Origin: Acidobacteriota bacterium | GTDB taxonomy: Bacteria > Acidobacteriota > Terriglobia > Terriglobales > Acidobacteriaceae | NCBI GenBank assembly: GCA_021798655.1 | Contig: JAJZFE010000389.1 | Location: 1-15,002 of the forward strand | Length of the DNA stretch: 15,002 nucleotides | Reading direction: 5' to 3' | Shown: positions 1 to 6,605 of the stretch, in pieces | How the letters are laid out: each line of letters starts with the position of its first letter | How positions within the stretch are numbered: position 1 is the stretch's first letter | Position numbers and translations under genes: made by a program | Notes under the pieces: generated by a model | The model's database searches: none | What the model saw: only the letters and a program-made list of their open reading frames with translations | What the model was told of the DNA's origin: nothing

Positions 1-1299
1 GTGGTCGCGTTTGGCCGCCACCAGCACGTGTCCGGCCTCGTGGTACGCCGTATCGCGCTTGTCGTCCTCGCTCAGCAGCATCGACTTCCGCTCAGCGCCC
101 ATCAGCACCTTGTCCTTCGCCACTTCGAAGTCGAACATGTGCACAGCCTTGCGGTTGAACCGCGCCGCCGTCAGCGCCGCTTCGTTCACCATGTTCGCCA
201 GGTCGGCTCCGGTAAAGCCCGGTGTTCCCCGCGCCAGCACCGGCAGGTTCACATCCTCGGCCAGCGGCACCTTCTTCGAGTGCACGCGCAAAATCTCCTC
301 GCGTCCACGAATATCCGGACGGTCCACAATTACGCGGCGATCGAAACGTCCCGGCCTTAGCAACGCCGGATCCAGCACATCAGGACGATTCGTCGCAGCA
401 ATCAAAATCACGCCGTCGTTGGACTCAAACCCATCCATCTCCACCAGCAACTGATTCAGCGTCTGCTCGCGCTCATCGTGTCCGCCGCCCAGACCCGCAC
501 CACGATGCCGACCGACCGCGTCAATCTCGTCGATAAAAATAATGCACGGAGCATTCTTCTTCCCCTGTTCGAAAAGATCACGAACACGCGAAGCTCCCAC
601 GCCCACAAACATCTCCACAAAGTCCGAGCCTGAGATCGAGAAGAACGGCACATTCGCCTCGCCCGCCACCGCCCGCGCCAGCAGCGTCTTGCCCGTTCCC
701 GGAGGCCCCACCATCAGCACGCCCTTCGGAATCCGTCCGCCCAGCCGCTGGAACTTCTGCGCCTCGCGCAAAAATTCGATAATCTCCCGCAGCTCTTCCT
801 TCGCCTCATCCACTCCGGCGACGTCCTTGAACGTAATCTTCTTCTGCTGCATGCTCAGCAGCCGCGCGCGGTTCTTCCCAAAGCTCAGCGCCTTGTTCCC
901 GCCGCTCTGCATCTGCCGCATCATGAACATGAACAACGCCACCAGCACCAGAATCGGAGCAAAGCTCAGAATCGCATTCCAGTACATGTTCCCCTGCTGG
1001 CTCTTGAACGTGACATCCACTCCGTGGGCCTTCAGATCGGCCTCCTCGTTGTGGTCCACGTAGTTCACAGGGATCGTCGTATGGAAGGTCTCTTTGCCGT
1101 CCTTGTACTTGCCCGTGACGTCCGCGCCGTCCACCATCACATCGGAGATCCTGCCCGCGTCGGCGTCATCCTGAAACTGTGTAAGACTGATCGCCTTATC
1201 GTGGCCCGCAGCCATGTTGGTCGCAACGAAGCGCCAGCCTATCAGCAGGCAGCCCAGCGTCAGCACCCAGATCAACAACTGTTTGACTGTTGAATTCAA
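1..1299 (-). CDS. ftsH: ATP-dependent zinc metalloprotease FtsH, N-terminal part (cut by window edge)
   Basis: Membrane-anchored AAA+ protease that extracts and degrades misfolded membrane and short-lived cytosolic proteins. 433 codons are present and the gene runs off the left edge. Visible in order: a first membrane helix (about residues 7-25), an extracytoplasmic stretch (about 28-107), a second helix (108-127), Walker A GPPGTGKT (198-205), Walker B IIFIDEID (253-260), the second region of homology [18 protein letters not shown] (304-321) and the zinc-site motif HEAGH (420-424), after which the sequence ends. The start is a TTG at 1297-1299. An in-frame TAG lies seven codons upstream, no ATG or GTG lies between, and the purine-rich GAGGGA sits five bases before it. 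The N-terminus [11 protein letters not shown] fits the family. It lies downstream of tilS on the same strand, as in many bacteria. Identity is certain; only the C-terminal protease domain is missing. Confidence 0.97.
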   Translation of the reverse strand, partial: MNSTVKQLLIWVLTLGCLLIGWRFVATNMAAGHDKAISLTQFQDDADAGRISDVMVDGADVTGKYKDGKETFHTTIPVNYVDHNEEADLKAHGVDVTFKSQQGNMYWNAILSFAPILVLVALFMFMMRQMQSGGNKALSFGKNRARLLSMQQKKITFKDVAGVDEAKEELREIIEFLREAQKFQRLGGRIPKGVLMVGPPGTGKTLLARAVAGEANVPFFSISGSDFVEMFVGVGASRVRDLFEQGKKNAPCIIFIDEIDAVGRHRGAGLGGGHDEREQTLNQLLVEMDGFESNDGVILIAATNRPDVLDPALLRPGRFDRRVIVDRPDIRGREEILRVHSKKVPLAEDVNLPVLARGTPGFTGADLANMVNEAALTAARFNRKAVHMFDFEVAKDKVLMGAERKSMLLSEDDKRDTAYHEAGHVLVAAKRDH

Positions 1300-1639
1300 T
1301 CCGATCCCTCGTTTCGTCTTCTACTTCTCTTCTCTATACCCGACGTTGCTTCTAAACTCTGGCTGCCTTCTCTTACCCGGCGTCTACCACCGCGAAGGCC
1401 CGCCCGTTCTCCCGGCGGTTTCAGATCCCTCAGAGTCTTGCTGATCCCCGAAAAGCTCCGCCTTCTCACTTAGACGCCAACCACAGAAATACGGTGCAGT
1501 CTTTTGCGGCCGATTCATCCTGCGCCTGCGGGTTTACTCTAAATTCTACTCTGGCAGCAGCCCAAACGGCAGAAAATCCACCACCCGCATTCCTCATCGA
1601 CAACCCCGGCGCCATCGCATCCGCGCCCGCACTCACCCT
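1300..1639. other. Intergenic gap between tilS and ftsH, likely ftsH leader/promoter region
   Basis: 340 bp without a convincing gene. In B. subtilis and others hpt sits between tilS and ftsH; no trace of it is seen here. On the minus strand there is an AT-rich patch TAGAATTTAGAGTAAA (about 1536-1553) and a TATAGA about 38 nt before the ftsH start, either of which could be a -10 element; no good -35 is evident. A GC-rich segment at 1386-1419 can form two mutually exclusive stems that share the strand at 1414-1419 (inner pair 1400-1404 with 1414-1418, outer pair 1386-1391 with 1414-1419). This is only a candidate leader structure. Confidence 0.4.
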
Positions 1640-2827
1640 CTACGCCTGCCGCCACAACCGAATCTCCCGCGCCGACCGCTCGACCCTCAACCCTCCGTGC
1701 AACTCCAGGCGGCTCCCAATCCGCCCCGTCACCGCACCTGCCATCCCGCCAAACCCCGCCAGCGCCAGCACCTTCGCTGTCTCCTCCGAGCTCAGTCCAT
1801 AGCTCAATCCCACCCCCTCGGCGAACACCTTCCTCGCCGCCGCCCGCACCACTCTCCGCCGCAGCGCCGCCGGCATCTCCCGCAGCCGCACAATCTCCAT
1901 CGCGTACTCCACCTCCCCCAGCGTCGTACTCACCGCCCGTCCACCACCGCGCACCGGCTTCCCCGGCAGCAGCACCTGCGGCAACACCCTGGCCACCTCC
2001 GCCTGCCAGAACGACTCTTCCTCGCGCGCAATCTCCGCAGTCCGTGCCAGCAGTGCGTCGACCCCCGGATTAAACTCCCGCAGCCGCGGCATCAACTCAT
2101 GCCGCACCCGGTTCCGCGTCAACCCCACATCCGCATTCGACGCATCCTCTCTCCATCCCTGCCCCCGCGTCCGCAAGTACGCCTCCACCTCCACCCGCCT
2201 CACCCCCAGCAACGGCCGCACAATCCTCCCCTTACCCTCGCCGTCCTTCCCCCCCGAGTAATGGTCATGCTCCGTCTCATCGGAATTGTCCTCCTGAGCG
2301 GAGCGAAGGACCTGCTTCGCGCTCATCGCGCCACCGCACTCCACCACCGGCGAGATCCCGCCCAGCCCCTCCGTCCAAGCTCCCCGCAGCATCTTCATCA
2401 CCACCGTCTCGGCCTGATCGTCCCGCGTATGCGCCGTCGCCACCACATCCACCGTCCCACTCGCCATCAACCCCCGCAGCGCCGCATACCGCAACTCCCG
2501 CGCCGCCTCTTCCAGTCCCTCACCCTCCTCCGCCTGCCGAGCCGCCGTGTCCACCCGAAACACCGTCAGCCCCACCCCCAACCGCTCGCACAGCTCCCGC
2601 ACAAACGCCTCATCCCCATCGGCATCCACGCCACGCAGCCCATGGTGCACATGCGCCGCACTCACCACCACCCCCAGCGGCGCCTTGTTCATCTTCGACT
2701 CCGCATTCGCCTCCACCAGTCCCAGCAGCAGCGCCGTCGAATCCGCTCCTCCACTCACCGCCACACAAACCCGTTCCCCGGCCCTCACCAGCCCCCGATC
2801 CATCGCCAACGTCGTCGTCACCGCCAT
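1640..2827 (-). CDS. tilS: tRNA(Ile)-lysidine synthase TilS
   Basis: Joins lysine to C34 of the CAU-anticodon tRNA-Ile, switching it from AUG to AUA decoding; a cytosolic ATP pyrophosphatase. 395 residues. Visible: PP-loop SGGADS (25-30), HVHHGLRG (59-66), the helix TAHTRDDQAET (131-141), GRIVRPLL (200-207) and RNRVRHELMP (238-247), followed by a poorly conserved C-terminal substrate-binding region. Residues about 164-199 form an unusual low-complexity insertion between the GGISP and GRIVRPLL segments, part of which (170-181) is encoded by a REP-like repeat. The start is the ATG at 2825-2827, with TAGGAT six bases before it and a GGAG only two bases away; M9 is an alternative. Divergent from ispD and co-directional with ftsH. 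Family assignment is firm. Confidence 0.95.
   Translation of the reverse strand: MAVTTTLAMDRGLVRAGERVCVAVSGGADSTALLLGLVEANAESKMNKAPLGVVVSAAHVHHGLRGVDADGDEAFVRELCERLGVGLTVFRVDTAARQAEEGEGLEEAARELRYAALRGLMASGTVDVVATAHTRDDQAETVVMKMLRGAWTEGLGGISPVVECGGAMSAKQVLRSAQEDNSDETEHDHYSGGKDGEGKGRIVRPLLGVRRVEVEAYLRTRGQGWREDASNADVGLTRNRVRHELMPRLREFNPGVDALLARTAEIAREEESFWQAEVARVLPQVLLPGKPVRGGGRAVSTTLGEVEYAMEIVRLREMPAALRRRVVRAAARKVFAEGVGLSYGLSSEETAKVLALAGFGGMAGAVTGRIGSRLELHGGLRVERSAREIRLWRQA
2286..2320. repeat. REP-like palindromic repeat inside tilS
   Basis: The sequence has the form GTCCTCCTGAGCGGAGCGA followed by AGGACCTGCTTCGC. It has the same layout as the repeats at 5452-5558 and 11751-11781: a short 5-bp terminal stem (GTCCT/AGGAC) around a GAGCGnAGCGAAG core, followed by CTGCTTC. 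It is read on the minus strand as tilS residues about 170-181 (KQVLRSAQEDN). Confidence 0.65.
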
Positions 2828-2833
2828 CGCTCC

Positions 2834-2839
2834 ATCCTA
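2834..2839 (-). promoter_or_regulatory. Candidate -10 element of tilS (leaderless type)
   Basis: TAGGAT on the minus strand, exactly six bases before the tilS ATG, which would place the transcript start at or next to the start codon. GGAG lies between the element and the ATG but is too close for normal Shine-Dalgarno spacing. No -35 match is visible 16-18 bp upstream. Confidence 0.4.
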
Positions 2840-2858
2840 TAGCTCACCCGCTCCCACC

Positions 2859-2907
2859 CACCTCTGCTCCTTACGCTCTACTCCTTACTCCTTGCCCTCT
2901 ACTCCTT
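2859..2907. repeat. Heptameric pyrimidine-rich tandem repeat between tilS and ispD
   Basis: Seven consecutive 7-mers: CACCTCT, GCTCCTT, ACGCTCT, ACTCCTT, ACTCCTT, GCCCTCT, ACTCCTT. They alternate mostly as 14-bp units ending in CTCCTT, with one isolated 7-mer. One strand is almost entirely pyrimidine. The array lies in the 105-bp divergent intergenic region and ends 10 bp before the ispD -10 candidate. Confidence 0.7.
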
Positions 2908-2917
2908 CCAAAAGAGT

Positions 2918-2923
2918 TATACT
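2918..2923 (+). promoter_or_regulatory. Candidate -10 element of ispD
   Basis: TATACT, nine bases before the ispD ATG. The expected transcript start falls within about three bases of the ATG, so the mRNA would be leaderless or nearly so. No Shine-Dalgarno is seen. A TTGCCC at 2892-2897 is too far upstream (20-bp spacer) to be a convincing -35. Confidence 0.5.
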
Positions 2924-2932
2924 TCGATTCCC

Positions 2933-3637
2933 ATGTCCGTCTTCGTCATCATTCCCGCCGCCGGAATCGGCACCCGCATGGCGCACGCCACAGGCGGCGT
3001 GTCCAAGCAGTTTCTCCAGCTCAAAGGCCTGCCCATTCTGGTCCACTCCGTGCGCGCCTTCCTCGCGGTCCCCCGCGTCACAGCCATCTACGTTGCTGTC
3101 CGCGACACCGAACAGCCCCGCGTCGCCGCCATGCTCGCCGAGCACGGCCTCAGCGCCAAAGTCCACGTCGTCACCGGCGGCAGCGCCCGCCAGGACTCCG
3201 TCGCCAACGCCCTCGCGGCCCTCCCCAGCACCTCCACCGCCGACATCGTCCTCGTCCACGATGCCGTCCGCCCCCTCATCGACCCCGCCACCATCGACCG
3301 CACCATCGACGCCATCGAGAAGCACGGCGCCGCCATCGTCGCCACCCCCGCCATCGACACCATCAAGCAGGTCGAGCGCACCGCCGACGGTGCCCTCGTC
3401 ACCGCCACCATCCCCCGCGAACTCATCGTCCACGCCCAAACCCCGCAGGGCGCCCGCGTCCCTCTCCTCCGCCAGGCCTTCGCCGAAGCCGCAGCCGACG
3501 AGTTCATCGGCACCGACGAAGCCAGCCTCCTCGAGCGCGCCAACATCCCCGTCTTCGTCGTCCAGGGCAGCCCCCGCAACTTCAAAGTCACCCAGCCCGG
3601 CGATTTAGAGATCGCCGAATTTTTCCTGGCAGGCTAG
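2933..3637 (+). CDS. ispD: 2-C-methyl-D-erythritol 4-phosphate cytidylyltransferase IspD
   Basis: Third step of the MEP isoprenoid pathway: transfers CMP from CTP to methylerythritol phosphate. 234 residues, a normal length. Visible: nucleotide-binding loop PAAGIGTRM (8-16) with K25 of SKQF, GGSARQDSV (82-90), VHDAVRP (108-114), TPAIDTIK (138-145), TPQ (170-172) and TDEASLLE (194-201). The ATG at 2933 starts right at the conserved N-terminal strand; no upstream in-frame alternative fits better. ispF follows on the same strand but only after a 1.15-kb gap filled by a PEP-CTERM gene. The last codons (TTA GAG ... GAA TTT TTC CTG GCA) use A/T-ending codons rare in the rest of the gene, and a second version of this 3' end follows the stop. 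Confidence 0.97.
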   Translation: MSVFVIIPAAGIGTRMAHATGGVSKQFLQLKGLPILVHSVRAFLAVPRVTAIYVAVRDTEQPRVAAMLAEHGLSAKVHVVTGGSARQDSVANALAALPSTSTADIVLVHDAVRPLIDPATIDRTIDAIEKHGAAIVATPAIDTIKQVERTADGALVTATIPRELIVHAQTPQGARVPLLRQAFAEAAADEFIGTDEASLLERANIPVFVVQGSPRNFKVTQPGDLEIAEFFLAG

Positions 3638-3666
3638 CCATCGCCGAGTTCCACCTCGCCGGCTAA
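3611..3666 (+). repeat. Diverged tandem copy of the ispD 3' end
   Basis: The last 27 bases of ispD (3611-3637, IAEFFLAG-stop) are followed after CC by a 27-base copy (3640-3666) that reads IAEFHLAG-stop in another frame. 20 of 27 bases match. Five of the seven differences are synonymous (including TAG versus TAA); the other two make Phe to His. The downstream copy has the C/G-ending codons typical of this genome. Confidence 0.75.
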
Positions 3667-3800
3667 CCCCGCCACCCGGCGCTGCACCCTCCCTCAGCTC
3701 TCGACCGCATGACTTCATCCCCTCGAAACATCACGTAACGACCCTGATTCAACAAGACTTACGCCTGCCATCGCGTCGGGACTATGCAAGAAACGGTTTT

Positions 3801-3826
3801 CGAAGTGGAAAACATTTTCCACTTCG
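3801..3826. promoter_or_regulatory. Perfect 26-bp palindrome, candidate activator site
   Basis: Arm CGAAGTGGAAAA, spacer CA, then the exact reverse complement of the arm. It lies in the 374-bp gap 3638-4011, centred about 170 bp before the transcript start predicted from the sigma-54-like promoter of the PEP-CTERM gene, the usual position of an enhancer-binding-protein site. No T-run follows that would make it a classical terminator. A LacI-type operator is an alternative reading, because the core resembles AAAACGTTTT with one change. Confidence 0.5.
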
Positions 3827-3957
3827 CAGACCTCTGTCCAGAACGCCAACATGCTACCTGCAACCATGCACCGTCGGGCATTGGCGAACCCACAATAGAA
3901 TCAAGCACCTAAGGCGCCCCTCCGGCAAGGCCGTTTCCAGGCCCAGTCCACGCACTT

Positions 3958-3973
3958 TGGCCAGTCACGTGCT
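3958..3973 (+). promoter_or_regulatory. Candidate sigma-54 (-24/-12) promoter of the PEP-CTERM gene
   Basis: TGGCCAGTCACGTGCT matches the consensus TGGCAC-N5-TTGCA at TGGC, TGC and the final A/T position, with the invariant GG and GC exactly ten bases apart. The start of transcription would be near 3984. This leaves a 28-nt leader that contains GGGAG (3998-4002) nine bases before the ATG at 4012. Confidence 0.5.
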
Positions 3974-4011
3974 CCATAGGTCTGCAATCTGTATTTCGGG
4001 AGCTCCCCCCT

Positions 4012-4647
4012 ATGAATAAAACCATCATCTACATAGCAACCATGCTCGCCTTCAGCGCCTCGATCGCTAAGGCAGACACGGTCACATTCCCCACCTCGTC
4101 ATCAGGGTTCTGCTGCTTCAACGTCGAGGTCACACAAGTCAACCCCACCGACATTCAATTGCAAGTCAATCTCCTGGATGGAGCTGAGTCCTTTGTCCAT
4201 TCGGGCAATGGCAGCAACCACCCCGGATTCGCCTTCAATCTCACCTCGGGATTCAACCCAATCTCGATCAGCTTCCCCACAGGTTCCCTGTGGACTGGAC
4301 AGCCTCTTCTGACCGATGTCTCCACCAATGGACCCTCATTCGGCACATTCGGATACTACTTCGACAACTATGGTACGGGCGCAGGGGATCAAGGACCGCT
4401 CATATTCAACATCATCTCGAGTTCCTCTGACATCTCGTACCTGAATCTGGTCACCAACACGGACGGATACTACTTCGCAGCGGATATTCAGGACTCCCAG
4501 GGTGCCACCGGTGAGTCTGCGCTTAACGGCCCTCCTACCCCTCCCACCGTTCCTGAACCATCCTCGCTGCTGCTGCTCGGCACGGGCGTTCTCAGTGCAG
4601 CCGGAATCCTGCGTCGTCGCGTAATGTCCGGCTCGTTGCGCAGTTAG
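4012..4647 (+). CDS. PEP-CTERM sorting-domain exported protein
   Basis: Exported protein of unknown function carrying the C-terminal tripartite signal recognised by exosortase: VPEP (180-183), a hydrophobic helix (about 185-200) and RRR (201-203), with a short tail to residue 211. The N-terminal signal peptide MNKTIIYIATMLAFSASIAKA probably ends at A21. The mature part (22-178) is rich in Ser, Thr, Asn and Gly, as is usual for this class, and matches no domain I recognise. The start is set by GGGAG at 3998-4002. It has its own candidate promoter and terminator, so it looks like an independent unit placed between ispD and ispF. Codon use is less C-ending than in its neighbours, which suggests relaxed selection or later arrival. 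No exosortase gene is in the window. Confidence 0.9.
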   Translation: MNKTIIYIATMLAFSASIAKADTVTFPTSSSGFCCFNVEVTQVNPTDIQLQVNLLDGAESFVHSGNGSNHPGFAFNLTSGFNPISISFPTGSLWTGQPLLTDVSTNGPSFGTFGYYFDNYGTGAGDQGPLIFNIISSSSDISYLNLVTNTDGYYFAADIQDSQGATGESALNGPPTPPTVPEPSSLLLLGTGVLSAAGILRRRVMSGSLRS

Positions 4648-4700
4648 TCCGAACGTCTCTACCCGCGCAATCGGCGGCTCAGTGTAACAATCAACGCTAA

Positions 4701-4729
4701 GGGCGCACTTCAGGTGCGCCCTCTTTTTC
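4701..4729 (+). terminator. Rho-independent terminator after the PEP-CTERM gene
   Basis: Perfect 8-bp stem GGGCGCAC/GTGCGCCC (4701-4708 and 4714-4721) with loop TTCAG, followed by TCTTTTTC. It is 54 bp after the stop codon and the clearest terminator in the window. It separates the PEP-CTERM gene from ispF. Confidence 0.9.
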
Positions 4730-4777
4730 GCATCCGCGCAATCCACCCTTTTTGCGCATAGCACCCACCCGACCATT

Positions 4778-4783
4778 TATCAT
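4778..4783 (+). promoter_or_regulatory. Candidate -10 element of ispF (leaderless type)
   Basis: TATCAT, seven bases before the ispF ATG at 4791. No Shine-Dalgarno lies between it and the start codon. It lies 49 bp after the upstream terminator, so a separate promoter is needed here. Confidence 0.5.
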
Positions 4784-4790
4784 CCCAACC

Positions 4791-5411
4791 ATGAGCATGC
4801 GCATCGGTCTCGGCTTCGACTCCCACGCCTTCAAGAAGGACGTCCCTCTGGTTCTCGGAGGCCTCAAGATCGACCACCCCGAGGGTTTTGCAGGCCACTC
4901 CGACGGCGATCTCCTCCTCCACGCCATCACCGACGCACTTCTCGGCGCCGTCTCCGCCGGCGACATCGGCACCTTCTTCCCTCCCTCCGACCCCAAGTGG
5001 AAGGGCGCCGACTCCACCCTCTTTCTCCGCACAGCGCTTGAAGAGATCGCCCTCGTCGGCTTCAAGATCGTCAACATCGACTGCGTCCTCATCATGCACC
5101 GCCCCAAGATCGTCCCTCTCGCCGGCCAGCTGCGCGAGCGCGTTGCCGACCTCCTCGGCATCGACGTCAACAACGTCAGCATCAAGGGCAAGACCCCCGA
5201 AGGCCTTCCCCAGGACGGCACCGCCGTCGCCCACGTCGTCGTCCTGCTCGAATCCATCGACCTTCCCAACGAGCACAAGAACCTGGCCATCGAAGCCGAG
5301 CTCCCCAACGACGCCGACATCGACGCCGCCCTCGCCGCCGTCTCCAAGCCCCGCGACATCACCGCCCTCGGCCGCAAGCTCCCCACCTTCGACACCGACG
5401 ACCTCACCTAG
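4791..5411 (+). CDS. ispF: 2-C-methyl-D-erythritol 2,4-cyclodiphosphate synthase IspF, with C-terminal extension
   Basis: Fifth step of the MEP pathway: cyclises CDP-methylerythritol 2-phosphate with release of CMP; a trimeric zinc enzyme. Metal ligands fit D10 and H12 (GFDSH) and H44 (LLLHAITDAL). Also visible are GHSDGD (35-40), GDIGTFFPPSD (57-67), D74 and S75 before a long helix, and KGKTPEGLP (132-140) with an A-rich core strand to about 155. Family members usually have about 160 residues; this one has 206, with an acidic tail (about 156-206) that includes KPRDITALGRKLPTFDTDDL. The start is ATG 4791 (M3 at 4797 is possible); the in-frame upstream TTG at 4752 would overlap the promoter and add residues foreign to the family. 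ispD lies upstream on the same strand. Confidence 0.96.
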   Translation: MSMRIGLGFDSHAFKKDVPLVLGGLKIDHPEGFAGHSDGDLLLHAITDALLGAVSAGDIGTFFPPSDPKWKGADSTLFLRTALEEIALVGFKIVNIDCVLIMHRPKIVPLAGQLRERVADLLGIDVNNVSIKGKTPEGLPQDGTAVAHVVVLLESIDLPNEHKNLAIEAELPNDADIDAALAAVSKPRDITALGRKLPTFDTDDLT

Positions 5412-5423
5412 TGCCATTTGCTT

Positions 5424-5577
5424 TCAGGTGTAGTCGCAATCATTTTGATGGTTGTCATTCCGTAGCGGCCGATGGAAGCGCACGGGCTGGAACCTTTCTT
5501 GGTCGCCATCATTTTCATGTTTGTCATTCCGTAGCGAAGCGGAGGAATCTGCTTCTTGAACCGGCGACTACACCTGA
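5424..5577. repeat. REP-like element with two direct repeat units and 14-bp inverted ends
   Basis: The ends TCAGGTGTAGTCGC (5424-5437) and its exact complement (5564-5577) enclose two direct repeat units: 5433-5468 and 5502-5537 match at 32 of 36 bases, at 69-bp spacing. Each unit contains TTGTCATTCCGTAGCG; the second continues as AAGCGGAGGAATCTGCTTC, the typical REP-like form with ATTCC/GGAAT stem ends. This fills the first half of the 376-bp gap after ispF. The rest (5578-5776) shows no gene, promoter or strong structure. Confidence 0.75.
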
Positions 5578-5776
5578 TGCCGATCCGCTGTAGAACACGC
5601 CCGCACACACCTTCGCTTGCAAGTGTCACCACTTTCGCCCCACCGTAGCTGCTCAGCCGAGTCGTCGCGTCGCGGCCTCCAACCACTCCCTCGTCCTCTC
5701 GACCGGAAGCCGCAAACCGCCGCCAAGAGACCCCCTGTGGACACTCCGCGCGACGACCGCCGCCCCATCCGCATCC

Positions 5777-5782
5777 AAAGGA
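5777..5782 (+). promoter_or_regulatory. Ribosome binding site that sets the lipoprotein start
   Basis: AAAGGA, five bases before a GTG at 5788-5790. It favours this GTG over the in-frame ATG at 5617, which would add 57 residues of arginine/proline-rich sequence ahead of the lipoprotein signal. Confidence 0.65.
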
Positions 5783-5787
5783 TCACC

Positions 5788-6549
5788 GTGACTCTCCGCT
5801 CAACCTCCCTCCTCCTCCTCGCCGCGCTCACCCTCTCCGGCTGCAAGCCAACACCATCCACCACGGCCTCCACCACACCCATCGCCGCGCCCGCAGCCGA
5901 CGCCTCCACCACCGGCTCCATCACCGGCGTCGTCCACTTCGACGGCAAGCCTCCCGAGCGCATCGCCATCGACATGTTCGCCGACCCCGCCTGCGCCCGC
6001 TCCCCGCAGCCCAACTTCACCGAGCAGGTCATCGTCACCAACCACCACCTCGCCAACGTCTTCGTCTACATCAAGTCCGGCGCTCCCGCCTCCGCCGCTC
6101 CATCAGGCACGCCACCCGTCGTCCTCGACCAGAAGGGTTGCCGCTACATCCCCCACGTCATCGCCCTCCAGCAGGGCGGCACCGTCGAGTTCCGCAACTC
6201 CGACGCCACCGTCCACAACATCCACACCCTCCCCACCCAGCCCAACAACCAGTCCGCCGACCTCACCGAGCCAGCGCATAGCAAGCCTCAGACCGAGCCC
6301 TTCAACGCCCCCGAACTCATGCTGCCCGTCCGCTGCAACTACCATCCCTGGATGAACGCCTTCATCAACGTCGCTCCCAACCCCTACTTCGCCGTCACCG
6401 CCGCCGACGGCAGCTTCACCATCTCCCACCTTCCCCCCGGCACCTACACCCTCGCCGCCGTCCACGAAACCCTCGGCGAGCAGGACATCCAAATCACCGT
6501 CCCCCCAAAATCAATCGCCAAAGCAAGCTTCACTTTCGCAACCAGATAG
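5788..6549 (+). CDS. Cupredoxin-like lipoprotein with carboxypeptidase-regulatory-like domain
   Basis: Probable copper-binding lipoprotein on the periplasmic side of a membrane. 253 residues from the GTG start. The N-terminus MTLRSTSLLLLAALTLSGC is a lipoprotein signal with lipobox LSGC, the modified Cys being residue 19. A Thr/Ala-rich linker follows (20-42). The central domain has the plastocyanin/azurin pattern: GGTVEFRNSDATVHNIH (130-146), then CNYHPWM (183-189), giving candidate ligands H142 or H146, C183, H186 and M189. Residues about 197-250 (DGSFTISHLPPGTYTLAAVHE) form a carboxypeptidase-regulatory-like beta-sandwich. The spacing C-x2-H-x2-M is shorter than the usual plastocyanin loop, so the exact metal site is uncertain. 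A small membrane protein follows after 56 bp. The redox partner is unknown. Confidence 0.85.
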   Translation: MTLRSTSLLLLAALTLSGCKPTPSTTASTTPIAAPAADASTTGSITGVVHFDGKPPERIAIDMFADPACARSPQPNFTEQVIVTNHHLANVFVYIKSGAPASAAPSGTPPVVLDQKGCRYIPHVIALQQGGTVEFRNSDATVHNIHTLPTQPNNQSADLTEPAHSKPQTEPFNAPELMLPVRCNYHPWMNAFINVAPNPYFAVTAADGSFTISHLPPGTYTLAAVHETLGEQDIQITVPPKSIAKASFTFATR

Positions 6550-6605
6550 CATCCAACGGTGAGTATCATCTCCATGCACGACTCACCCCACAGGAGCAGC
6601 CATCC

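Noticed and set aside
1466..1615. 49-codon minus-strand frame in the tilS-ftsH gap (begins MAPGLSMRNAG)
   Set aside because: No Shine-Dalgarno, no leaderless-type box, low-complexity content and no recognisable family; likely chance.
1697..2842. 381-residue plus-strand frame opposite tilS
   Set aside because: His/Arg/Pro-rich shadow of tilS with no domain; tilS has clear motifs on the other strand.
3801..3826. Palindrome read as a transcription terminator for ispD
   Set aside because: It lies 164 bp past the ispD stop, has an A/T-rich upper stem and lacks a following T-run; a protein-binding site fits better.
4752..4790. Upstream TTG start for ispF (13 extra residues)
   Set aside because: It would begin only 22 bp after the terminator T-run and include the likely -10 element; the conserved IspF N-terminus begins at MSMRIGLGFDSH.
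5408..5686. 92-residue minus-strand frame after ispF
   Set aside because: Its sequence (RYGMTNMKMMAT, RYGMTTIKMIAT) is the translation of the two REP-like repeat units, not a gene.
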